Source: Bacteroidales bacterium
GTDB lineage: Bacteria > Bacteroidota > Bacteroidia > Bacteroidales > NBLH01
Reading direction: 5' to 3'
Assembly: GCA_029933755.1 (NCBI GenBank)
Contig: JAOZNO010000122.1
Span: 1-8,637 of the forward strand
Length of the DNA stretch: 8,637 nt
The notes beneath the pieces are model-generated. The model was not told the origin of the DNA. It worked only from the letters and a program-made list of their open reading frames with translations, and searched no databases. Positions 1 to 6,315 of the stretch are shown here, piece after piece. The translations under genes and the position numbers were made by a program. Positions within the stretch are counted from its first letter, which is position 1. Every line of letters starts with the position of its first letter.

Positions 1-1
1 T

Positions 2-2926
2 AAGAATTTACTTTACAAAGGCTACTCTATTCAGCCATATTCGCCTGCTGCCGGTACGGGTTTAAGTACTCATGAGCTAAATCAGCCGGGTTGCTATAAA
101 GATGTTAAAGATACTACGGCAACTGCTCAGTTTAAAGTAGTGAGAGATGAGAAAAGCGAGAAACTTTTTGATGGTGATGAAGACTTGTACTTTCTGGCAT
201 GGACAACTACTCCCTGGACATTACCATCGAATACAGCCCTTGCTGTTGGTCATAAAATTGAGTATGTAAAAGTTAAAACATTTAACCCTTATACAGGCAA
301 AGCAATTTCTGCTATTTTAGCTAAAAGTTTAGTTAACGGATATTTTAATCCTAAAAATGGCGATTTGGACTTTGCTGAATATAAGCCGGGTGATAAAAAA
401 GTTCCTTTTAAAATAACTGATGAATATCTAGGATTGGAATTTGAAGGAGTTAATTATGAGCAATTAATTCCCTGGATTAAGCCTATGGGCAACGCTTTTC
501 AAGTAATTTTGGGTGATTTTATTACTACCGAAGATGGTACGGGAATTGTTCATATTGCCCCAACTTTTGGTGCTGATGATGATCGTGTTGCTAAAACAGC
601 CGGCATTGTACCACTTGTTCTTATAGATAAAGAAGGAACTCGTCGCCCGATGGTTGACCTGACAGGTAAGTTTTTCTTGATTGAAGAGCTTGATAATGAT
701 TTTGTTAGTAAATATGTAGATGTGGATTCTTATACAGAATTTGCAGGCAAATATGTGAAAAATCAATACGACAACACACTTGGTGAAAATGACGAAAGCC
801 TTGATGTGAAAATTGCCGTAATGATGAAAAAAGGAAATAAGGCTTTTAAAGTTGAAAAGCATGTTCATAACTATCCTCATTGCTGGCGAACAGATAAACC
901 TGTTTTATATTATCCTTTAGATTCGTGGTTTGTGCGAACAACTGCAATGAAGGATCGGATGATGGAACTAAATAAGACCATTAACTGGAATCCTGAATCA
1001 ACAGGAACCGGACGGTTTGGCAAATGGTTAGAGAATTTGATGGACTGGAATCTATCACGCTCTCGCTTCTGGGGAACACCTTTGCCTATTTGGGTTAGTG
1101 AAGATAAAAAAGAACGTATTTGTCTTGGCTCAGTTGCCGAGTTAAAATCTGAAATACAAAAATCGGTAAATTCCAGTTTTATGAGTGAAAATCCATTAAA
1201 GGATTTTGAAGAAGGTAATAACTCAACTGAAAACTACTCTTTGTTTGATTTACATCGTCCTTTTGTTGATGATATTATCTTGGTTTCGGAAACCGGACAG
1301 AAAATGTTTCGTGAACCAGATTTAATTGATGTTTGGTTTGATTCAGGTGCAATGCCTTATGCACAAAGACATTACCCTTTTGAGAATAAAGAAAATTTTA
1401 ATGAGTTTTATCCGGCTGATTTTATTGCTGAGGGTGTTGACCAGACTCGTGGCTGGTTTTTTACCTTACACGCAATTTCAACCATGTTGTTTGATTCAGT
1501 AGCATTTAAAAATATCATTTCAAATGGTTTGGTTCTGGATAAAAAGGGTTTAAAAATGTCTAAGCGATTAGGTAATGCTGTTGAGCCTTTTGAAACTATT
1601 GAAAAGTATGGTTCTGACCCACTTCGTTGGTACATGATTACAAATGCTCCGCCATGGGATAGCATTAAGTTTGATATTAATGGTGTTGATGAAACAAGAA
1701 GAAAGTTTTTCGGTACTTTATATAATACGTATAATTTCTTTGCCCTATATGCAAATGTAGATAAGTTTACATACAAAGAGGATGAAATACCTTTGAATGA
1801 AAGACCTGAAATTGACCGTTGGATTATTTCATTGTTAAACTCGTTGGTTAAGGATGTCGAAAATTACTATGAAACATATTCTCCAACAAAAGCAGGACGT
1901 GCAATACAGGATTTTGTTAACGACCATTTAAGCAATTGGTATGTTCGTTTAAACCGGAAACGTTTCTGGGGAGGATCCTATTCAGATAATAAAATTGCTG
2001 CATATCAAACACTTTATACTTGCTTGGCAACTGTGGCAAAGCTTTCTTCGCCAATTGCTCCTTTTTATATGGATAGACTATATAAAGATTTGGCTCTAGT
2101 AACAGGCAAAGAAAAATGTGAATCGGTTCATTTAGCAGATTTTGCAACTTTTGATGAAAAGGCAATTGACAAAGCTTTGGAAGAAAGAATGAGTATTGCT
2201 CAGCAAATTTCCTCCATGGTTTTAAGTTTAAGAAGACAGAAAAGTTTAAAGGTTCGTCAGCCTTTATCAAAAATAATGATTCCAATTCTAAAACCTGAAT
2301 TAAAAGAGCAAATTGAAGCAGCTAAAGATATTATTCTATCAGAAATTAATGTAAAAGAAATAGAATATATTACAGAAGATGCTGCCTTTTTGGTTAAAAA
2401 AATAAAACCTGATTTCAAAGTTCTTGGTAAAAAATACGGAAAATTGATGAAACAGATATCAGTATTGCTTAATCAGTTTAATCAGGATGATATCCGAAAA
2501 TTAGAATCAGAAGGTAAATATCTGCTTCAACTTGATGATCAGGAGATTGAAATCAATCTTGATGAGGTAAATATTTCATCTGAAGATATTCCGGGCTGGT
2601 TAGTGGCAAGTAATAATAAATTAACCGTTGCACTTGATATTGAAGTAACCGGAGAACTTAGAGAAGAGGGAATAGCTCGTGAATTTATTAACAGAATACA
2701 AAACCTAAGAAAGGATTTGGGGCTTGAAGTAACTGATAAAATAAATTTGAGTATTCAAAAACATGATTTAATTAACAAAGCAATTGAAAACCATAAGGAT
2801 TATATTGCAGTACAGACTTTAACTGGAAGCTTAAATTTAGTTGATAAAATTGAGGATAATTCAGGCACTAAATTTGTAGAAATTGACAGTACAATTCAAA
2901 CAAATATACAAATAAGTAAAATATAG
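2..2926 (+). CDS. ileS: Isoleucyl-tRNA synthetase, type 2 (5' end outside window)
   Basis: Cytoplasmic class Ia synthetase that charges tRNA-Ile with isoleucine and edits misactivated valine. The frame is open from base 2 and gives 974 residues; the N-terminal part with the HIGH motif is missing because the window begins inside the gene. The GTG at 140 is an internal valine, since upstream codons already read as IleRS (LYKGYSIQPYSPAAGTG). Numbering from base 2, the CP1 editing domain shows TTTPWTLPSN (68-77) and GTGIVHIAPTFG (179-190). The catalytic core continues with NLSRSRFWGTPLPIW (350-364), WFDSG (445-449), EGVDQTRGW (477-485) and the KMSKR loop (518-522). A helical anticodon-binding region and long C-terminal extension follow. 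The C-terminus has no cysteine cluster like the zinc site of E. coli-type IleRS, and the loop is KMSKR rather than KMSKS; both fit the type-2 clade. Function is certain; clade assignment is by inspection. Confidence 0.97.
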   Translation, partial: KNLLYKGYSIQPYSPAAGTGLSTHELNQPGCYKDVKDTTATAQFKVVRDEKSEKLFDGDEDLYFLAWTTTPWTLPSNTALAVGHKIEYVKVKTFNPYTGKAISAILAKSLVNGYFNPKNGDLDFAEYKPGDKKVPFKITDEYLGLEFEGVNYEQLIPWIKPMGNAFQVILGDFITTEDGTGIVHIAPTFGADDDRVAKTAGIVPLVLIDKEGTRRPMVDLTGKFFLIEELDNDFVSKYVDVDSYTEFAGKYVKNQYDNTLGENDESLDVKIAVMMKKGNKAFKVEKHVHNYPHCWRTDKPVLYYPLDSWFVRTTAMKDRMMELNKTINWNPESTGTGRFGKWLENLMDWNLSRSRFWGTPLPIWVSEDKKERICLGSVAELKSEIQKSVNSSFMSENPLKDFEEGNNSTENYSLFDLHRPFVDDIILVSETGQKMFREPDLIDVWFDSGAMPYAQRHYPFENKENFNEFYPADFIAEGVDQTRGWFFTLHAISTMLFDSVAFKNIISNGLVLDKKGLKMSKRLGNAVEPFETIEKYGSDPLRWYMITNAPPWDSIKFDINGVDETRRKFFGTLYNTYNFFALYANVDKFTYKEDEIPLNERPEIDRWIISLLNSLVKDVENYYETYSPTKAGRAIQDFVNDHLSNWYVRLNRKRFWGGSYSDNKIAAYQTLYTCLATVAKLSSPIAPFYMDRLYKDLALVTGKEKCESVHLADFATFDEKAIDKALEERMSIAQQISSMVLSLRRQKSLKVRQPLSKIMIPILKPELKEQIEAAKDIILSEINVKEIEYITEDAAFLVKKIKPDFKVLGKKYGKLMKQISVLLNQFNQDDIRKLESEGKYLLQLDDQEIEINLDEVNISSEDIPGWLVASNNKLTVALDIEVTGELREEGIAREFINRIQNLRKDLGLEVTDKINLSIQKHDLINKAIENHKDYIAVQTLTGSLNLVDKIEDNSGTKFVEIDSTIQTNIQISKI

Positions 2927-3012
2927 TTAAGACTATAAGATAGGTAAGGTTTTGAAGATTAAGTTCTTTGTAAAGAGAAGTTTATAAACAAGAAATTTAA
3001 AAAGTATATATT

Positions 3013-3390
3013 ATGGCTGAGAAGAAAAGATATACAAATGAAGAGTTAGGAGAATTCAAAGAAATAATATTAGAAAAATTAACAACAGCAAAACATGACT
3101 TGGATCTTCTGAAAAGTGCTATTAATCATTCAGATGGTAATGATACGCAGGACACTTCCCCAACTTTTAAAGTAATGGAAGAAGGTGCAAATGTTTACTC
3201 AAAAGAACAAGCCGGAAGGTTAGCGCAACGTCAGGAAAAGTTTATTCAGCATTTAGAATCTGCTTTAGTTCGTGTTGAAAACAAAACCTATGGCGTTTGT
3301 CGTGAAACAGGTAAGTTAATTTCTAAAGAAAGGTTAAGAGCAGTTCCTCATGCGACACTTTCTATTGATGCAAAAATGAATCAGAAATAA
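3013..3390 (+). CDS. dksA: DksA/TraR-family regulator with degenerate zinc finger
   Basis: A 125-residue protein of the DksA/TraR family, whose members bind the RNA polymerase secondary channel and, with ppGpp, adjust transcription initiation. Residues about 8-90 are predicted helical coiled coil, followed by the family's C-terminal globular motif (YGVCRETGKLISKERLRAVPHATL, about 93-116, then SIDAK). Aligned with E. coli DksA, the four zinc-ligand positions are C96, T99, S117 and A120 with exact family spacing (3, 18, 3), so only one cysteine remains and tetrahedral zinc binding looks impossible. The coiled-coil tip lacks a clear DxxDxA; the region reads DTSPTFKVMEEGA (47-59). The protein is also shorter than E. 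coli DksA (151). It starts 86 bases after ileS with no TAnnTTTG box between, so co-transcription with ileS is likely. The start is the first ATG of the frame, preceded by A/T-rich sequence. Family membership is firm; a DksA-like physiological role is inferred. Confidence 0.88.
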   Translation: MAEKKRYTNEELGEFKEIILEKLTTAKHDLDLLKSAINHSDGNDTQDTSPTFKVMEEGANVYSKEQAGRLAQRQEKFIQHLESALVRVENKTYGVCRETGKLISKERLRAVPHATLSIDAKMNQK

Positions 3391-3404
3391 AATATACCAA
3401 AAAA

Positions 3405-3436
3405 ATGGCTAAATTGTTAAATGGCTAAATTGATAA
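3405..3436 (+). repeat. Two tandem 16-base repeats
   Basis: ATGGCTAAATTGTTAA (3405-3420) is followed directly by ATGGCTAAATTGATAA (3421-3436), a single mismatch. The repeat lies 14 bases after the dksA-like stop codon. Similar A/T-rich 'TTAAATGG/CTAAATTG' intergenic repeats occur in other Bacteroidota as far as I remember, but I could not search. It overlaps the left arm of the inverted-repeat structure annotated at 3410-3665. Confidence 0.8.
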
Positions 3437-3665
3437 ACAACAATAAAATGCTACTATTGCAAAGTTCGTTGGTAACGAATTAAAATACATGTTAACTATT
3501 TGGTTATGCTCGTATATGCTTTATTACTTAATTATACCAATCATAAACAAATCAACGAATAACCATGGTAACTTTACTGAAAATTACTTTATGGTCAAGC
3601 ATCTACTAAAATAGTAGTAGAACCAATAAAATAATCATTTAACAATATAACTATTTAACAATTTA
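3410..3665. repeat. MITE-like element with imperfect terminal inverted repeats
   Basis: The dksA-lspA gap is bounded by TAAATTGTTAAAT (3410-3422) and its exact reverse complement ATTTAACAATTTA (3653-3665). Allowing mismatches, the arms extend to 3410-3440 and 3635-3665 with 25 of 31 positions matching. Each arm has an internal 16-base periodicity: ATTTAACAAT occurs at 3637-3646 and 3653-3662, mirroring the left tandem repeat. Nested inside are CTACTATT (3451-3458) versus AATAGTAG (3610-3617), and TTCGTTG (3465-3471) versus CAACGAA (3553-3559). Two small perfect hairpins lie at 3465-3479 (TTCGTT/AACGAA) and 3603-3617 (CTACTA/TAGTAG). Both outer arms end in TA, which could be a target duplication but carries little information in AT-rich DNA. 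There is no transposase. The right arm ends 6 bases before the lspA start codon. The inverted repeats are seen; the mobile origin is inferred. Confidence 0.5.
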
Positions 3666-3671
3666 TAGAAT

Positions 3672-4337
3672 ATGTCAAAATTACGTACCCCAATAATTCT
3701 AATTTTCATAATTCTTGTTCTTGATCAGTATTTAAAAATATGGATTAAAACAAATATGTCACTTGGTGAACAAATTTCTATTTTTGGTAACTGGGCTTTT
3801 ATACATTTTACTGAAAATAATGGAATGGCCTTCGGTTGGGAAATTGGTGGTGAGTTTGGTAAAATTATTTTGAGTGTTTTTCGTATTTTGGCAGTTTTTG
3901 GTATTGGTTGGTACTTATTTGATCTTGCAAAGAAAAATGCACCTATAGGCTTATTAATTAGTTTTGCTATGATTTTTGCGGGCGCTGTAGGAAATATTAT
4001 TGATAGCTCATTTTATGGCCTTATTTTTACAGATAGTTACGGTAGGGTAGCAGAAATGTTTCCGGAAAGTGGAGGCTATTCAAGTTTATTGCATGGTAAA
4101 GTAGTTGATATGTTCTATTTTCCAATAATTAAGAGTACAATTCCAGCAGGCATTCAGTTTTGGGCTTCAGATGCAGAACCCATTCCGTTTACTTTTTTTA
4201 GACCGGTTTTTAATATTGCAGACTCATCCATAACAGCAGGTGTAGCAATGATTATTCTGTTTCATAGGAAGTTTTTCAAACATGAAGAAGAGAATCAAAT
4301 ACAAAATATTGAAGAAATTGAAAATACGGTTTCCTGA
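3672..4337 (+). CDS. lspA: Lipoprotein signal peptidase (signal peptidase II)
   Basis: Inner-membrane aspartyl protease that removes the signal peptide from prolipoproteins after lipid attachment to the lipobox cysteine. The 221 residues contain four membrane segments (about 5-24, 62-85, 91-112 and 181-199). Family motifs are present in order: DQYLK in TM1 (D18), TENNGMAFG (48-56), GNIID (107-111), VVDM (D146) and FNIAD (D184); D146 and D184 are the expected catalytic pair. Compared with the short E. coli and Pseudomonas enzymes, the GNxxD-to-VVD distance is 35 residues instead of about 9, and VVD-to-NxAD is 38 instead of about 19. Two insertions, rich in aromatic and charged residues, therefore lie close to the active site on the periplasmic side. 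An acidic tail (about 203-221) follows TM4. The ATG at 3672 has no Shine-Dalgarno. The order ileS-dksA-lspA is one I recall as common in Bacteroidota, but here the repeat-filled gap may weaken co-transcription. Confidence 0.96.
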   Translation: MSKLRTPIILIFIILVLDQYLKIWIKTNMSLGEQISIFGNWAFIHFTENNGMAFGWEIGGEFGKIILSVFRILAVFGIGWYLFDLAKKNAPIGLLISFAMIFAGAVGNIIDSSFYGLIFTDSYGRVAEMFPESGGYSSLLHGKVVDMFYFPIIKSTIPAGIQFWASDAEPIPFTFFRPVFNIADSSITAGVAMIILFHRKFFKHEEENQIQNIEEIENTVS

Positions 4338-4359
4338 AAAAATATTAACTTATAAAATG

Positions 4360-4394
4360 AAGAACCTTTCAGAATTTTCTAAAAGGTTCTTTTT
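4360..4394. terminator. Candidate bidirectional intrinsic terminator between lspA and glnS
   Basis: AAGAACCTTT (4360-4369) pairs perfectly with AAAGGTTCTT (4382-4391) around a 12-base spacer whose ends can also pair partly (AGAA/TTCT). T's follow on the plus strand (to 4394). An A-run at 4354-4357 supplies the matching T's on the minus strand. It lies 22 bases after the lspA stop and 28 bases beyond the glnS stop, where both converging transcripts should end. The T-tracts are short, so efficiency is uncertain. Confidence 0.75.
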
Positions 4395-4419
4395 GATATA
4401 AAACCTGTTATTAGTAAGT

Positions 4420-6117
4420 TTATTTCCCTTTAACTTTTGCCCAACTATCACGTAAAGTAACCGTTCTGTTAAAAACCAACTTATCAGTTGTTGAATCTTT
4501 ATCTACACAAAAGTACCCCATACGCTCAAACTGAAGCTGTTCACCAGCTTTAATATTTTTTAGATGAGGTTCAAGCATGGCATTTTCAATTACTTTTAAA
4601 GAATCTTTATTAATAAATTCTTTAAAATCCTTCTCCTTATCTGCTTGTGGGTTTTCAACAGTAAAAAGCCGATCGTAAAGTCGAACTTCTGATTTTATAG
4701 CATGTTTTACCGATACCCAATGTAAGGTTCCTTTAACTTTACGTCCATCAGGTGATTTTCCACCTTTTGATGCAGGGTCGTAGGTACAGTGTACTTCAGT
4801 AATTTTACCTTCAACATCTTTTACCACATGTGTACATTTTATAAAGTAGGCGTATCTTAACCTTACTTCACGGTCAATACCTAGTCTGAAAAATTTCCTT
4901 GGTGGATTTTCCATAAAATCTTCCTGCTCAATGTAAAGTTCCTTGCTAAATGGTACTTTCCTTTTTCCCCGGCTTTCGTCTTCCGGATTGTTAACTGCAT
5001 CCAAATACTCCTCTCCATCTTCAGGATAATTATCAATAACTACTTTCAGAGGATTTAAAACCCCCATAACACGATTTGCTTTTTTATTTAAATCTTCCCT
5101 AATACTATGTTCTAGTAATGAAACATCAATAAATCCATTTCGTCGGGCAATACCAACTTTATCCGAGAAATTACGAATTGATTCAGCAGTGTATCCACGT
5201 CTTCTAAAAGCAGAAATAGTAGGCATTCTTGGGTCATCCCAGCCACTAACATATTTTTTTTCAACCAGCTCCAATAACTTGCGCTTACTCATAACCGTAT
5301 AAGTTAGGTTTAAGCGTGCAAATTCAATTTGTTGAGGTCTGTAATCACTATCGGCCAGCTTATCAATAAACCAGTCATATAGTGGCCTGTGTACTTCAAA
5401 TTCAAGTGTGCAAACAGAGTGTGTAATGCCTTCAAAATAATCTGACTGTCCATGGGCAAAATCATACATTGGATAAATTTTCCAGGTATCACCTGTCCTG
5501 TGGTGGTTTGCAAATCTTATACGGTATAAAATTGGGTCGCGCATGTGCATATTAGGCGATGTCATATCAATTTTGGCTCTCAGAAGATATTTTCCTTCTT
5601 CAAAGTCACCATTTTTCATACCTGCAAATAGTTTTACGCTTTCTGTTACATCTCTATTGCGCCAGGGACTTTCTTTACCTGGTTCTTTTGGCGTACCTCT
5701 ATATTCTCTTATTTGTTCAGGATTCAATTCACACACATATGCATTTCCGGATTTTATAAGCTTAACAGCAAATTCATATAGTCTGTCAAAATAATCTGAC
5801 GTAAATTTTACTTCATCTTCCCAGTTAAAACCAAGCCATTTTATATCTTCTTTAATTGATTCAACATATTCCACATCCTCTTTAACAGGATTTGTATCAT
5901 CAAACCTAAGATTACATTTGCCTTTATAGTTTTCTGATAAACCAAAATTAAGACATATTGACTTGGCATGACCAATATGTAAATAACCATTAGGCTCAGG
6001 AGGAAATCGTGTATATATTTGTTGGTGCTTTTCTGCTTTTATATCATCTTCAATTATTGATTCAATAAAGTTAAGCGGTTTTTTCCCCTCTTTATTTTCA
6101 TTCATCTCTGTTGTCAT
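4420..6117 (-). CDS. glnS: Glutaminyl-tRNA synthetase
   Basis: Cytoplasmic class Ib synthetase that charges tRNA-Gln directly with glutamine, which means this organism need not rely on the Glu-tRNA-Gln amidotransferase route for Gln-tRNA. The protein is 565 residues, close to E. coli GlnRS (about 554), and appears complete. The catalytic domain has PPEPNGYLHIGHAKS (39-53, HIGH at 47-50), NLRFDDTNP (69-77), YPMYDFAHGQSDYFEGITHS (215-234), LEFEVHRPLYDW (238-249) and the VMSKR loop (275-279). The two beta-barrel anticodon-binding domains occupy about 345-560 (for example RKFFRLGIDREVRLRYAYFI and GTLHWVS). The start at 6117 is preceded by A/T-rich sequence; a second in-frame ATG four codons in (6105) is possible but less likely. 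It is transcribed alone, convergent with lspA and divergent from the AAA ATPase gene, from the promoter proposed at 6201-6230. Confidence 0.98.
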   Translation of the reverse strand: MTTEMNENKEGKKPLNFIESIIEDDIKAEKHQQIYTRFPPEPNGYLHIGHAKSICLNFGLSENYKGKCNLRFDDTNPVKEDVEYVESIKEDIKWLGFNWEDEVKFTSDYFDRLYEFAVKLIKSGNAYVCELNPEQIREYRGTPKEPGKESPWRNRDVTESVKLFAGMKNGDFEEGKYLLRAKIDMTSPNMHMRDPILYRIRFANHHRTGDTWKIYPMYDFAHGQSDYFEGITHSVCTLEFEVHRPLYDWFIDKLADSDYRPQQIEFARLNLTYTVMSKRKLLELVEKKYVSGWDDPRMPTISAFRRRGYTAESIRNFSDKVGIARRNGFIDVSLLEHSIREDLNKKANRVMGVLNPLKVVIDNYPEDGEEYLDAVNNPEDESRGKRKVPFSKELYIEQEDFMENPPRKFFRLGIDREVRLRYAYFIKCTHVVKDVEGKITEVHCTYDPASKGGKSPDGRKVKGTLHWVSVKHAIKSEVRLYDRLFTVENPQADKEKDFKEFINKDSLKVIENAMLEPHLKNIKAGEQLQFERMGYFCVDKDSTTDKLVFNRTVTLRDSWAKVKGK

Positions 6118-6200
6118 ATGCTGAAATTTAAAATTTAGAAGCTAGAAGTCTGAACTGAAAATTTTTTATCAATCCTTAAACTTGTGTCTTCAATATTTTA

Positions 6201-6230
6201 CAAAAGTAGGAGCTTTTATTCAATATCAAA
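6201..6230 (-). promoter_or_regulatory. Candidate Bacteroidota-type promoter of glnS
   Basis: Read on the minus strand, TTTG at 6230-6227 is followed after 18 bases by TACTTTTG at 6208-6201. This matches the -33 TTTG and -7 TAnnTTTG elements known for the Bacteroidota primary sigma factor. Transcription would start at about 6195 and leave a leader of roughly 80 bases before the glnS ATG. Found by eye. Confidence 0.65.
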
Positions 6231-6270
6231 TCATTTTTTAAAATTCTCTTACGCTATATTGTATTTTTAC

Positions 6271-6278
6271 TACTTTTG
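6271..6278 (+). promoter_or_regulatory. Candidate -7 box for the AAA ATPase gene
   Basis: TACTTTTG matches the TAnnTTTG -7 consensus exactly and lies 37 bases before the ATG at 6316, giving a leader of about 30 bases and supporting that start. No clear TTTG is present about 19 bases upstream, so the -33 element is weak or absent. Together with flanking bases the box (6270-6279) is a perfect inverted copy of 6200-6209, which contains the glnS -7 box. Confidence 0.5.
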
Positions 6279-6315
6279 TCGGTTCAAAGTTTTAGTTATC
6301 TAATAAAAAATAATA

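Noticed and set aside
140..142. GTG as start of the left-most coding region
   Set aside because: The same frame is open back to base 2 and the upstream residues (KGYSIQPYSPAAGTG, then THELNQPG) are conserved IleRS sequence, so the GTG is an internal valine.
464..2285. Minus-strand open frames at 464-880, 1408-1776 and 1917-2285
   Set aside because: They lie opposite the well-conserved ileS coding sequence and have no recognisable motifs or promoters; they are by-products of the opposite strand.
2927..3012. A separate promoter for the dksA-like gene
   Set aside because: The nearest sequence has TA and TTTG separated by the wrong number of bases (TAAGGTTTTG), and no exact TAnnTTTG is present in the 86-base gap.
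3013..3390. dksA-like gene as a degraded zinc-finger pseudogene
   Set aside because: The frame is intact, the ligand spacing and the C-terminal family motif are preserved, and cysteine-poor DksA variants are known elsewhere, so the changes look like a lineage-specific form and not decay.
3405..3436. Tandem 16-base repeat as a CRISPR remnant
   Set aside because: The copies are directly adjacent with no spacer, the unit is too short, and no cas genes are nearby.
5310..5794. Open frames within glnS (5310-5513 minus; 5543-5794 and 5559-5759 plus)
   Set aside because: All are inside the conserved GlnRS catalytic domain coding sequence in other frames, with no protein family resemblance.
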